Positions 23,399 through 35,233 of a DNA stretch of 64,000 nucleotides are shown piece by piece (within the stretch, counting starts at the first letter, position 1; each line of letters begins with the position of its first letter). Position numbers and translations under genes: made by a program. Source of the DNA: Chloranthus sessilifolius (taxonomy: Eukaryota > Streptophyta > Magnoliopsida > Chloranthales > Chloranthaceae); the NCBI GenBank assembly GCA_021018995.1, contig CM037588.1:39693596-39757595 (forward strand), given 5' to 3'. Under the pieces are notes generated by a model that was given only the letters and a program-made list of their open reading frames with translations, was not told the origin of the DNA and ran no database searches.

Positions 23399-24274
23399 TC
23401 AAATGGCGTATGGTCCTTCCCAGTTCGGCTTAAACTTTCCTCTCGGATCGGCGTGGAGGGATGGGAAGATCTTCTTCAACACAGTGTCTCTTACCTTTAA
23501 ATCTCGACTGCGGACACGTTTATTGTAAGCGCGTGCGATTCGGCCCTCGTATACTTGGGTATGGCATAAGGCTAAGAGTCTCTTTTCGTCCAATAAGTTC
23601 AACTAATCAAAGTGTGATCTCTCTCTTTCTGCTTCGGGTAAGCCTGATTCCATGAGGATTTAGAGTGAGGGTACTTCAACCTCTACTGGGAGGACAACCT
23701 CGGTTCCATACACAAGGGAGAATGGTGTTGCCCCTGTAGCGGTACGGATCGACATTCGATATGCCCACAAAGCAAATGGCAGCATTTCGCTCCAATCTCG
23801 ATAAGTGACGACCATTTTCCCAAGGATGCGGACGACTGTCTTGTTCGCGGCTTCCACGGCTCCATTAGTTTGAGGCCGATAAGGGGATGAGCGATGGTGT
23901 TTGATCTTGTATTGCTCTCAGAAGTCTCGGATGCACATATTCGTAAAGTTTGTGCCGTTGTCCATGATGATATCTTTGGGTACTCTAAATCGGCACACAA
24001 TATTGTTCTTGAGAAACTTCTCGACGTGACTGGCAGTGATGTTGGCATATGGCGCGGCTTCTACCCACTTGGTGAAATATTCAATGGCAACGAGGATGAA
24101 TCGATGTCCGTTTGATACTTTCGAATTAATCATTCCGACAGCATCAAGGCCCCAGATAGCAAATGGCCAAGGAGTGGTCATGCAGTGAAGATCAATGGTA
24201 GGAGCGTGTATCAGACTGGAGTGTTCTTGACACTTGTAGCATTTTTGAACATGTTTGCAATAATCCGATTCCAT
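23399..24274 (-). pseudogene. Element C integrase region
   Basis: Minus-strand integrase of Tat type. It shows CYKCQEHSSLIHAP near 24230, TTPWPFAIWGLDAVG (core, first D), VEYFTKWVEAAPYANI-like sequence, IIMDNGTNFTN (second D) and, nearer 23850, EAANKTVVRILGKMV with the catalytic-type E, then LPFALWAYR and TGATPFSLVYGTEVVLPVEV. The END-type C-terminus has NWEGPYAI near 23400. The region is broken. Confidence 0.8.
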
Positions 24275-24421
24275 GGTGGTTCAAAAGTATCCCTGTCGTA
24301 GGATTTTCTTAGCGAGCATGTGATTGCTGACGTGGGCTCTGCGTACTCCCTCATAGATTTCTTTCATAATATTGACCACTTCACTTTCAGTGAGGCACCT
24401 GAGTAAGATGTTATTGTATGA

Positions 24422-25033
24422 TCACTTATAGAGGCATTCCCCGAAAATGACGTAACCTGCCGCTAAATGTTGAATGGTTCGTCGGTCTATCTTGGATGTA
24501 CCCTCCGGGAAAGTTAGGGTTTCGAGGAAATTCTTGATATCTGAGAACCAAGGTGGCTCATCATCAGGCTTTGTAGGTTCCTCAATCTGGAGGCAAAAGG
24601 TCGGTTCATTCCTCTGCTCTATCACGATCGGCTTCATCTCAACACCATAGGGGATTTCAATCATTGATGCCAAAGTTGCTAATGCGTCGACAAAGCGATT
24701 CCTTATCCGGGGGACATATGAGAAAGTCACATCTTGGAAGCAAGCTATCAGATCCTTGAGGTGTTCATGATAGGGGATCAGTTTCTCATCTTTCGTCTTC
24801 CAGTTACCATTCGTCTGACATATGATTAACTGTGAATTGCCAAATACTCGAAGGTGAGTTACATTCAGATCAAGAGCCACCTGCACACCAGCGGTACAAG
24901 CCTTGTACTCAGCCATATTGTTAGTGCAAGGGAAGTTGAGCTTGATAGAGACCGGCACATGGGATCCTTTCGGTGAAATCAGGATGGCGCCAAATCCTTG
25001 GCCCTCGACATTTGCTGCCCTGTCAAGGTGCAT
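24422..25033 (-). pseudogene. Element C second (archaeal-type) RNase H
   Basis: Minus strand. It shows FPCTNNMAEYKACTAGVQVAL, where the NNMAEY block with its acidic residue is characteristic, then LRVFGNSQLIICQTNGNWK and SYVPRIRNRFVDALATLASM. This type of second RNase H next to integrase is a recognised feature of Tat/Ogre elements, absent from Athila and chromoviruses. Compare the single RNase H of B and D. Confidence 0.78.
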
Positions 25034-25279
25034 TACCTATGATTCCTTTGCTTCTTCTGTATCATCTTCTGTCATGAACAAGATATCTTCATCTGGGAAT
25101 TCGGTTCTTAACGGCTCATAGTTAGGTAAAGGATTATCAGCAAGATGATCAGCAAGCGCCTACCCCTTGATCGATTTCTGAGTGACGTACGTGATGTCGA
25201 ATTCAAATAATAAAAGTTGCCATCGTTCGGTTTGTCCAGTGAGAGCTGGCTTTTCAAATAGGTATTTCAATGGGTCCAT

Positions 25280-25603
25280 TCAGGCTAAGAGTAGAACCCC
25301 CTGAGATAGTAAATAATGGCGGAGCCTTCGAGTAGCCCATACAAGAGCCAGGCATGCTTTCTCTAGATGAGAGTAGCGCACTTCATAATCAGTAAACTTC
25401 TTGCTCAAATAGTAAATGGCCTGCTCTCTTCTTCCTGTTTCATCATGCTGCCCCAAAACACATCCCATCGAAACTTCCGTCGTGGAGCGATACATCAAGA
25501 GTGGTCTCCCTGGCTCAGGTGGTACCAAAATAGGTGGATTAAGGAGGTAGCTTTTGATTTTTTCAAACGCTGCTTGACAATCATCGTTCCATTCAATGGG
25601 CAA
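25280..25603 (-). pseudogene. Element C first RNase H region
   Basis: Minus strand, directly after RT. It has WNDDCQAAFEKIKSYL, PPILVPPEPGRPLLMY, GCVLGQHDETGRREQAIYYL and the RYSHLEKACLALVWATRRL block. It is the usual Ty3 RNase H, here followed by the second RNase H at 24422-25033. Confidence 0.78.
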
Positions 25604-25619
25604 ATTCTTCCTTAGTAAC

Positions 25620-26604
25620 TTGAAGATCAGGGTGCAGATTGGAGTTAGCTGTGCAATGAACCGACTGATATACTATATTCTGCCCAGAAACCCTCTAACC
25701 TCTTTCTCAATAGATAGCAGTGGCATTTCAGTGATGACTTTAACTTGGATTGGGTTGACCTCGATCGCCCTCCTGCTGACGATGAACCCTAGAAGTTTCC
25801 ATGACATAGCACCAAATGGGCACTTCTGTGGATTCAGTCGTAGCCGATACTTCCTCAGCCTTTCAAATAGCTTCTGAAGGTTTACCAGATGGTGGCTTCA
25901 CTCTGGTGACTTGGCTATCATGTCATCGACATACACTTCAATCTCTCTCATGTCATGAAATAGTGCAATCATACCTCTCTGGTACGTTGCACCGGCATTG
26001 TTTAGCCCGAATGGCATGACTTGATAGCAGAAGGTTACCCAGGGGATAATGATGTTGTCTTCTCGCGATCAACCTCTGCCATTTTGATCTAATTGTATCC
26101 TGAGAATCCATCCATAAAAGAAAGCATCCCGTGCTTAGCTGTGTTATCAACCAAGATATCGATGTGTGGCAATGGAAAATCATCCTTCGGGCTCGCTCTG
26201 TTTAAATTGCAGAAATTGATACACATGCGAACCTTTCCATCCTTCTTTGGCACAGGTACGATATTAGCTAGCCATTGCAGGTATTTGGATACCATGAGAA
26301 ACCCCGCATCATACTGCTTGATGACCTCGTCTTTGACTTTTAGCATCCACTAGAGTCGGAGACGTCTCAGCTTCTGCTTTACTGGCTTTATATCAGGGTA
26401 GAGGGGTAACTCATGCTCGACCAAATTAGTATCCAGACCAGGCATGTCCTCATACGACCAGGCAAAAATGTCTTGGTATGGCCGAAGGAAGTCGATCATG
26501 CTTTTTCTTTCCTCAGGAGACAGTGACGTTCCGATTTTGGTTATCCTGGAAACCTCCTCAGTTCCTAGATTGACGTCTTCGGTCTCTTCGACAATGGATC
26601 TCAT
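25620..26604 (-). pseudogene. Element C reverse transcriptase region
   Basis: Minus-strand RT. The N-terminal block has FLRPYQDIFAWSYEDMPGLD and HELPLYPDIKPVKQKLRR; then VPVPKKDGKVRMCINFCNLN, DDFPLPHIDILVDNTAKH, FMDGFSGYN and the active-site motif YVDD in EVYVDDMIAKS near 25930. The MPGLD start and EVYVDDMI are typical of Tat/Ogre. The region is broken. Confidence 0.82.
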
Positions 26605-27512
26605 CAGATAGATCTTGTTGATCTGATGAAAACAGACTGGTCGTTTATGAAATTTGACTAAGGATTGACTCTTATGTGACTCAAATAAGTTTCGACCGTC
26701 GAATTCATTGTTACACGATTTTCATGGTATATATAATCTAATTTAGATAGATATAAACTTCTAGATGTACTTAGGATATAGGATATTTGGGTCTTTCGGA
26801 GTTTCGACCCTTATTTGATCATTTGGACCCTAATCTAGAAAGTCATCGATTAAGGTTAAGATCTTGTTCAACATGATCATCGAGGTGTCTACACTCTCAT
26901 GGTATGAGCAAAATACACACCTAGCAAGTTAGTCTAAGTTTAGGAGATGGGTTTGAAGATTGGTTCGCGGTTTCTCAAAACACGCGTTTAACTATATGGC
27001 TCGTGATCCCTACCTCTTCTTGTATTTCTACAGGGAAGGGGTCGATTTCACGTGGGATGGGTATTTTGATTAAGGCATCCTTTTGTGGGACATTTTTTGA
27101 AATTTTAAATGACAATATTTTTGGACTTTGGATTTTTTCAATGTTTTTAGGATTTTGTGTTTTTTCCATATTTTTGAGATTTTGTATTTTTTCCATGTTT
27201 TTGAGATTTTTGTTTTCTTCAGAGACGGACCCTTGGCAACACGATTCTATGTATATACAAGGTATTGCCTGCAAAGGGCTTATCTCACTTTTTATAGGTT
27301 GTTTTTTTTTGGGAAACAAGTGCCAAATGTTAGGCCACTTCCCGCTTCCAGGGTTTGGGGCAAAGATGCCCAGTTGTGTACCTGAGGGGTTGCTTCTTTA
27401 CCTGATTAGATGGAGGGTGCTGACTGAAATGGTTCCTTGGGGTCAGTTTCCATCATGTTAATCCCCATTTCATCTGAGATGATGTCCTCAAATGTTGGAT
27501 TCACCAGTTTGT
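26605..27512 (-). other. Spacer between protease and RT of element C
   Basis: A non-domain stretch with an imperfect KNMEKIQ-coding repeat on the minus strand (about 27120-27210, TTTTTGAGATTTTGTATTTT-like units on plus). Ogre-type elements are known to splice an intron between the gag-pro and RT-INT parts, and this spacer is in the right place for one. I have not confirmed splice sites. Confidence 0.45.
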
Positions 27513-28208
27513 TTAGTCTATCTCCAAGCTAGGAAGGAGATCAGTTTCTCCTCTATGTTGATTCCTCGAGCTTTGTAATTTGGGTCCTAGACCCTTCCTT
27601 CTTGCCCATGCAAATTTGAGTTTCTGGTGTAATGTGGAAGGTATGGCTCTGACTTCATGTAGCCACGGGTGCCCCAACAACAGATTAAATGAGGATTTAA
27701 TATACATGACTTAAAACAAGATGGAAAAGGTCATTGGCCCTATCAACAACTCAAGATCAACTTCTCCCATTATTTCTCTCCTGGTATTGTCAAACCCTCT
27801 AGCGCTAGTTCTGGTGGGCCTTAACATGCACGGATCAACCCCAATCTTGGTGGTAGTTCTGAACGGGCATATGTTCAATGCAGACCCATTATCAATTAGT
27901 ATCAAGGGGATAATCATATTTCCGGACTCAACGGTTATATTCAAAGATTTTGAGTGGCAACCTCCTTCCTCAGGTAAATCGACATCAGAAAATGAAATGG
28001 CATTTGGGGCCATCACTTGACCAATTATCTGCTCGACTTCATCTGGGTTAACTTGGTGTGATACATGAGCATTTTTTAACGCCCCCATTAATGTTTGAAA
28101 ATGGAGTGGGGACATCATTAACAGATCCCATACAGTGATATGGGCAGGCATTCTTCTCAGCTGAGTCTCAAGTATATGTTCTCGACTCATCTTCTCGAAG
28201 GGGTTCAC
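27513..28208 (-). pseudogene. Element C protease region
   Basis: Minus strand. It shows MIIPLILIDNGSALNICPF, with the D-N-G-S active-site variant usual in Tat elements, then ARGFDNTRREIMGEVDLELL and, nearer 27690, FNLLLGHPWLHEVRAIPSTL and HQKLKF. It would process the Gag-Pol product. It lies between gag and the spacer. Confidence 0.8.
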
Positions 28209-31200
28209 TGCGCTGTCTTTCTTTCCTTCAGGTTGGGCCTGTGCTGGTGCCAGTATTTTTGGCTGCTTTGATATCCTCCCTGAGCTGGTAACAAAATCTA
28301 CTGCCCCTTCTCTGCAGTTGCTTTCGACATTGATATCTATTTGTTCGTAGCTTAGCAGGACCTGATGAGGATCATATGTGAGTCCTGAGAGCTGGAAAAG
28401 GTATGGCTACCGTCTTGAGGCACTTGTCTTGTCAGGAGGTGTGGGCAATACTTGATTCACTCTAGTGGCAGTGGGTTGGGTGGAAAGATTGGGCCAAATG
28501 AGGGTGGTGAAGCTTGAGGGTGGGGGCATTGGAGGGAAGGAGGTAAAAATAGGCCATTGATAGCTACTGGGTGTTGGCGGTAGATGGGGGGTTTGATGGG
28601 CCGTTAGCTAATTGAGTGGGGTAGCGGAATTTGTTGGTGGTTGAACTAGGGGTGATAGAGTGGGCGCAGGCCATTGATAACTGATGATTGCGGGTGTTGG
28701 ATTGGGGGCACGTGGTTAAAGGGGTCGATGGTGGGGTTGTAGTATATGGTGGTAGTTGAAATGGGGCGAGAGCCATTGATAAATTGAGGTTGGGTGGATT
28801 GGGGGGTATGCATTGATATTTATATAATTGACGGGTGTGGTGGATGGAAAGTATGCCCGGAGATCCAAAGGTTCAAATTGAAGGGTTGGGTTGGGGAAAT
28901 ATTCAGACAAGTTTAGGGGTTCAATTACCCCAACATTCCTTTCTTCATCATTTCTCGGCCATGGTGCCACATAATTCTCCTGATCACTGATATAATTGGA
29001 TGGGTCAAATTCAAATTCCTCCTTATCTTCTATCATTTCGACGGTGGGTCTGGGACCTGCTCCTCTGGAAGGATGTGGGGGTAGTGGCACTTGGTGAATA
29101 TTAGCATGCTAAGAAGGTGCAGGGGGAATGATTTTTCCACCATCGATCAAATCCTGGATGGCATGCTTCAATGGAAAGTAGCGATCAGTAGGGTGACCCG
29201 GACCCTGATGAAAATTGCAGTGGGTATTTGGGTCATAGTTCTTTGGGATCGGGTGAGGAGGAGGTTGCGGTTGGCGGATAGCCACTAATCTCTTTTCTAC
29301 TAACAGGGGCAAAAGTACACTCAAAGATTGCCCCAGAGGTGTGAAGACTCGGTTTAAGGGCTCTCTGTTCGGTCATTGCATTCCTTGCCCATTCTCCATT
29401 ATTTTTGCCTTGCTAACAGTGTGTTGGTGCGCCTAAAATTGAAACGGGATAGTATTATTATTGGTCTTAGTATTGACTATGTTCTGGACATCTCCCCCTG
29501 TTCTCTTCTCGTTCCTCTATTCCGAAAATCTTCTAACCCCACTGGGTCCACTTGGTATGTTCTTATTCAGACGCCCCTCCCTGATGGCGTCCTCGCATCG
29601 GTTGGCGTTTCTCACCAGATCAGCAAAGGTGGTTTGCTGCTGATATACCAAAAAGTCTGAAATCACTGGCAGAGTGTTCTTTGAAATCATCTCTATCAGT
29701 TCATCATCAGGTATTCTGCTCCTGACCTGAGCTGCCAATGCTCTTCATCGCCCTAAATAGTTGCTAAAGGTCTGCTCGTTACCGCTAAGCGGGCCAAGTC
29801 GGACTTACGCGGCTCGATGTCCATATTGTAGACATACTATTCTTGAAAGAGATGCGTCAAGTCCCTCCACGTTTTCATCATAGAAGGTTCTAATGATGTG
29901 AACCATCTCAAAGCTAGCCTAGTCAGACTCTTTTGAAAAACTTTTATTAGCAATCTTTTATCCTTCCTGTATTGGCTCATGTCCCCATAGTAGGACTTCA
30001 GGTGCGCAATAGGATTGCCATGCCATTATATTTGTCAAGGTGGCATTTTGAATTTGGGGCGGGGGACCTCGTGAATGACATAAGTCCATGAAGTCCGTGG
30101 CGTGGATTTAGCACCACCCATTTTCATTAACTTGCTTTGTATTTTGTCCATGTTCTTTTCTGCTCTATTCTTTAATACTCGCTTTCTCGGTAGTTGGTTG
30201 GACTTCACTATGGGCCACCAGGGGATGGGCAATTACTGGAGGAGGGTTAAGACTGGTCAATGCCCCAGCATAGGCTCCATTATTCTAATCTCATCCTCTT
30301 CATATTCTTTGATCTACATATTGTGCGGTGAGGCGATTCTCCTGTTGTTGTGGCAAGGTTGGATGGGGATGAAATGAGTAGGGGTTGGGTGAGCCCATTA
30401 GGGGTGAGGAAATGTTTGTTGGGTGATGGGAATTTGGTTTTGAAGCGAGGCCTGATAGGGCCATTGGGTATGGGGGAAGGTTTGGAGATGGCCTTGGGGT
30501 GTGGGCCATGGGAGAATTGGGTTGAGGTAAGGCATGGGTCTGACCCGACTGTGAAGGTTGGGTTAAATGTTGGGGGTATTGTGGATGGTATGAGTGTGGG
30601 GTTTGGGTTTAGGACATGAACCCTTGACCATTTTGGGCCACAGGCCATTGATAAGCTTGGGCCATGAACCCTTGGTGGGTGTGGGCCAGTGGGCTTGGGT
30701 AGGTTTGGGCCAAGGGCCCTTGATGGGTTTGGGCCATGGGCCCTTAGCGGGTCTGGCCCAATGGGCCTTGATGGGTCTGGGCCATAGGCCCTTGGTGGGT
30801 CTGGGCCATGGGCCCTTAGTGGGTCTTGGGTGGGCCTTGATGGGTCTCTGGGCCATGAGCCTTGGTGGAGTGGGCCATGTGGGCCTTGATGGATCCGGAC
30901 CATGGGCCCTTGGTGGGTCTGCCCAATGTGCCTTGATGGGGTCCAGGCCATGAGCCCTTGGTGGGCCTTGGGGTATGTTTGATGGGTTTGGGCCATGGGC
31001 CTTGGGGTATGTGGTGGGGTTTGGGTGGTGTGGATTATGGGGGGTTGATGGGGGTCATGGGAGAGTGAGGCGTGGAGATTAGCTAGGGTATGGGATGGGT
31101 TCATGGGCATGGGGTGTGAAGGAGGGGGGGGTGTTTTGAGAAGCCTTCCATAAAGAGTAGGCTTGGAACATCTCCTCTATCATGGTCATGGAGGAAGGGT

Positions 31201-31767
31201 TGGATGGAGATGGGGGATTTAAGGGATGAAGGGGTATAGATGGGATGGAGGTGGTGGAAAAATTGGGCATGGCCCCGGTATAATCGGGTAAGGCCATGGT
31301 AGGTGGGGGGGTATGGGGTGGATAAGGGGATGTACTAGGTATGTTTTGGGATGATGGGGGGCATGATGAGGAGGGATGAGGAAAGTTGGGCATGGCCCTG
31401 GTAAAAATGGGCATGACCTAGATGGATGGGGGATTTTGCGGGGGGTTGGATAGGGCGGAAGTGGTGTATGTGAATGTGGATGGATGGGTCTATAGGGGGA
31501 TGATGGGAATTGGGGCATGGATGTGGATTGAGAAAATGGGTTTGGCAAGGGCATGGTTTGGGCAAAAGATGGAGAATGGGAGGTAAGACTTAGGATATTT
31601 TGAGGGTTATCGATTGAGAAAATGGGGGCGCCAAATGGGCCGATAACGGTAAAAGGGGGTTGGGTAAAGGGGATGGTGGAAAAGACTTCTCTCGAATGGG
31701 AGTGGGTTGGAGAATGTGGTGGGGATGAGTCGGGATCGGCGTAAGTCGGGTCCACTACCCACGACAT
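28209..31767 (-). pseudogene. Element C gag region with proline-rich N-terminus
   Basis: Minus strand. From 31767 the protein begins MSWVVDPTYADPDSSPPHSP and is Pro/His/Ser-rich for several hundred residues, including an 8-residue tandem repeat (30610-31000). The capsid core lies near 30230-29517 (MAAQVRSRIPDDELIEMISK). The zinc-finger-like block HCNFHQGPGHPTDRYFPLKH followed by AIQDLIDGGKI (29109-29324) is typical of Ogre gag. A second Pro-rich stretch (28560-29090) leads to protease. The region is broken. Confidence 0.75.
30610..31000. repeat. 24-bp minisatellite in element C gag
   Basis: About 14 imperfect units of 24 bases on the pattern GGGTCTGGGCCATGGGCCCTT plus three bases. On the minus strand each unit gives eight residues such as PTKGLWPR, PIKAHWAR or PIKGPWPK. 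Most units contain the GGGCCC or GGCCATGGGCC palindrome. The exact 3n period fits expansion within a translated region. Confidence 0.85.
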
Positions 31768-31829
31768 TCTTCGGGAGCGTGTCGGGTAAGGGTGCCTTGG
31801 ATAAGGCCCAAAGATCCTCCTCCTTCTTC

Positions 31830-33121
31830 ACCTACGGGACGGCGGAGGGCAAGATGATGTCGTTGTGCCGGCACCACAAACTATCTTTTTGGGTTTTAAT
31901 TATTTTTTATTTTTTTTGTGAATTTTTTGAAAGAGTTTTGAAAAAAGAAGGTTCCGAGGCCTTGGAATTCACTTCTCGGCTGGCTCTCGTACCTTAATTC
32001 AAGACCCGTGGCTACAATTTTGAGGAACATCGGAAGAATTGAAGGAGAACCTTCGATCTATTGAAGGCACGGAAATTGAGGCAAACAACCCGATCCCCTG
32101 GAATGAGCTAAAAAGTGGTTGCCCTCTTTTGACCGGCAGGGGCGTATTGGGTGTCGGAGATGGGGGCCTAAACAAGGCACTAAGCACACTGATCGGGGGA
32201 CTTGGGAGGTGAAGAAGGCCACAGATTCGGTGGGTTACAAATGCTAATACTACGCCCCTTACGAAGCCTTTTTGCACCAAATAATGGTTGCAAGTAAAAA
32301 TGATTTTAGCTGGCAACTATTAGATTCGCCGATAAATTCCAAGTTTTGAGTTTAAGCTTTGGAATGAGAACCCACCGATATACCTCCAGTATGGCGCCTT
32401 CTCGGATACTAGGTGGTTGGGACTTTTCTGGATCATCACCACTAGCCATACACTAAGACCTAGAGTGCGCTCTCCAAGGGTTTTAAGCTTTGGAATGAGA
32501 ACCCACCCGATATACCTCCGGTGCAAGCGCCTTCTCAGATACTAGGTAGGCTGGGACTTTTCTGGATCATCACAACTAGGGGCTGCCGCCATACTAAGAC
32601 CTAGGTGTTTATGTGTTTGCCTAATCCCAACCCCTTTGAAAATCTAACCCGCAAAACAAATTAATTAAGCTCCCTAACTTGGTTCAATTTTAATTTTTTC
32701 AAAGCTTTTTTCTTTTTTTTGGAAGTTTTCTTTAGTTCAAAGACCGGGGGTGATTATCCTGTGCCGCCACTACCGGCCAGCGTCCACTAGCGGAATATGA
32801 GTGCACAAGTAGCCCCGCCAATCGGCTAAGGCACTTAAAATGACGGAAATTTAAAGGAATTGAAAGACAAAGCTCAAGTAGGCCCGCCAATCGGCTAAGG
32901 CACTAAAATGATGGAAAAGTAAGGAAAATAAAGACTATGCGCAAGTAGGCCCGCCAATCGGCTAAGGCTCGTAAATGACTGGAAAGTAGGGGTAAGTAAA
33001 ATGACTTAATCGGAGGGGTGAGTAAAAAAGCAGCAAAAATAAACTAAAAAAATAGCAATAACATGTTAGTAAAAATAAAAAATAACAAGGCCAAGTTCAA
33101 GGGAAAGCTCTACAAGCTACT
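31830..33121 (-). other. Element C 5' leader
   Basis: A long non-coding leader. Two tandem repeats stand out: a roughly 150-bp unit around GCTTTGGAATGAGAACCCACC (32350-32480 and 32480-32620, two copies) and a roughly 80-bp unit around AAGTAGGCCCGCCAATCGGC (32810-32980, three copies). No ORF is recognised. Confidence 0.6.
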
Positions 33122-33140
33122 CCTCAGCAGAGTCGTCATC
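33122..33140 (-). other. Element C candidate primer-binding site
   Basis: The minus strand reads GATGACGACTCTGCTGAGG directly after the LTR end TTGCACA. It resembles the TGGCGACTCTGCTGGGGA primer-binding site of Tat/Ogre elements with a few differences. Confidence 0.6.
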
Positions 33141-34760
33141 TGTGCAACCGTGGGAATCGGGACGATCCCGTCGCGACGATGCGCTCTCTAACGAAAAAAA
33201 TATATATAGAGTCGCCACCTGGAGCTTTCGGTGTCCTGAGATACCTAATTCATTTTTATGAGCACCTAAGTACTAAAAATATGACTCTGAATCCGGTCCA
33301 CACCAAAGGCTCTTGGGTAGGGGCTTCGGTTATCGATCGGGAAGGTGTTAGGCACTCGATCAACCCGCTTAGCCCGGTCTCTACTTATGGCCAAAAATAA
33401 AATGATGTAAAAGACAAGGAAATGGTTCCCTCTTGCCCAAATGGGCCTCCAATCCTATTTGTGTCCCTCCATTCCTATCGAAAATTCGGCGGCGTAACGA
33501 CACAAATGAAAGAGTAGGGAATGCCAAAAAGAGATAGGAGAAGAAAGGGGAGAGCCGGAGCCCTCAGGCCCTTATAGCACCGTAGGAGAGCCTTGCGTGG
33601 CTTGCTTTGATGAGCTTTTGAAGGCTTTGTATGGTAGAAAATGGGGTTCTAACTCCTAGGGCTGGAAGCTAAGAGGTAGGTGAGGGAGGCAAGGGGGTCA
33701 CACACACCTAGGCTAAGGGTTTTGGATGTAAGAACAAGCTTGAAATGAGGTTGGGAGTTCTAGAATTTGGGTGAAAGTAGTGCACAGAAGGGGGGAAGAA
33801 CTTCTCACTTTGAGCTCTTTCTCTTTAAAGCAAATTTCTCAACCCTTAAACTAAGGAGTGGGGGGCTCTATTTATAGGAAAAGGGTGGGTTAGGAGGCCA
33901 CTTAGATGCTAATTGAGGTTAGTAATTAGGTAATCTCAAATCTAAGGTTTCCTAGGATTTTGAGAGCTTGGAAAGGTGTGAAGGTGGTTCTAATGGTGGA
34001 TGATGGGGTGAGGCTTTAGGCCACTTGGAGGGTTGCAAATAGGTAAGGAATGGGTGCAACAGAACTATCAAAACACACTCCAAAGATCGAGGTGGTCAAC
34101 AAGTCAAACCTCAATCATGAATTTCAGGGTAAAATCCAACAATTACTATTTATATGCTTGGCGCAACTAATAGTTGTGCCAGGCAAATGTACAGTAAAAC
34201 AGTGAAGAACAGTGCCTGGAAGTGAGCTCGCGAGGGTGGGGCCTACTGTTGAACCTGGTGCAACTATTAGTTTCGCCAGGCAAAATTATACTTGGCGCAA
34301 CTATTAGTTGCGCCAAATCCCTAGGGGGGCCACATGTTTTTACCTTTTTTGCCCTTGGGGCTCGGTTTGCCATATCTTTTAACGTACACCTCCGATTGGG
34401 GTGATTCTTAGACTGTTGGAAAGCTGATGACCTCTACTCTTCAATGGTATAGGAGTTGGTCGCTGTAGAGGGTCATAGCCAGTTCTGGTGCACCCCTCCT
34501 CCTTATTGCCTGGGAAGGTTAGGTTTAGCATTCGGAAAGGGTTCTAAGGGTCAGGGTTGGTTTCTAAAGGTTCGGGGTAGGTTCCTAACGGTCCGGGGTA
34601 GGTTCCTAAGGGTTTGAGGTAGGTTCCTAAGGGATCTAGGGTGATTCCTAAAGGCTTGGGCTGATTCCTAAGGGTTCCATTCATGTTGTAAAAAGCTCAG
34701 AACTGCACCTCTCTCGAAAGGTGTTTCGATCGGGCCTTGGGCCAAATTTGGGTGTCTACA
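33141..34760 (-). repeat. Element C 5' LTR (1.62 kb)
   Basis: The LTR starts TGTAGACACC at 34760 and ends TTGCACA at 33141 (minus strand). The GAGTCGCCACCTGG block (plus, near 33212) is a stretch I associate with Tat/Ogre LTRs. The outer 437 bp match the 3' LTR copy. Three 25-bp palindromes occupy 34157-34316. Confidence 0.82.
34157..34316. repeat. Three 25-bp palindromes in C's LTR
   Basis: Copies at 34157-34182, 34255-34279 and 34291-34316, with arms CTGGCGCAACTA and TAGTTGCGCCAG. They are the same palindrome as upstream of the antisense ORF (20125-20197). Confidence 0.85.
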
Positions 34761-34831
34761 ATGATGGTATACATTATATATATGTGTATGTATGACTAGG
34801 TATGTTATAAATCTATGAGAAAGGAAGCAAT

Positions 34832-35167
34832 GTGGCATATGAAGCTCGAGTGTTGATAGACCCGGGGTCTACCCACTCATTTATTACCCCTCGCTTCACA
34901 AAGAAGATGAAAGTCAACCCAGAGGAGTTAGACTTTGTGTTAACCGTGACTATTCCGACTGGGAAATTGATTGATACCGAAAAGAGTTGCAACTCCGTGA
35001 TCGTGAGAATCATGAATGGAGACGTCTTTGAACTACCGACGAATCTAATTCTATTAGACATGCAAGGATTTAACGTGATCCTTGGCATGGATTGGTTGTC
35101 GACTCACTGTGCGACGGTAGATTGCAAGAACAAAGTCGTCATCTTCAGACCCGACACGAGGAGATAG
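34832..35167 (+). pseudogene. Element D protease region
   Basis: Plus strand. It shows EARVLIDPGSTHSFITPRF, with D-P-G-S-T-H-S-F replacing the usual D-S-G-A-T-H-S-F, then LLDMQGFNVILGMDWLS and HCATVDCKNKVVIF. All are expected blocks of a chromovirus aspartic protease. Confidence 0.83.
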
Positions 35168-35233
35168 CAGTCAGGGCCGAGCGCATATGCCACTTATCTT
35201 GGCAGTCAAGGCCAATTTTGAGGAGAGAGATCG

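Larger units (their letters stand above)
19371..34760 (-). mobile_element. Tat/Ogre-like LTR retrotransposon C with antisense ORF
   Basis: A minus-strand Ty3/gypsy element of about 15.4 kb. In reading direction: 5' LTR (34760-33141), PBS, long leader, proline-rich gag, protease, a spacer, RT, RNase H, a second (archaeal-type) RNase H, integrase, a T-rich region, an ORF on the opposite strand (20267-21880), polypurine tract, 3' LTR (19808-19371, shorter than its partner). Dual RNase H, the EVYVDD RT motif and an antisense 3' ORF are traits of the Tat lineage. By eye the two LTRs differ at about 30 of 437 aligned positions (about 7%), mostly transitions, which suggests an age of a few million years. 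The element is broken, with well over ten breaks. Confidence 0.83.

Noticed and set aside
30350-30953. Plus-strand ORFs with GLGHGPLVGLG-type repeats
   Set aside because: Antisense shadow of the gag minisatellite in element C.
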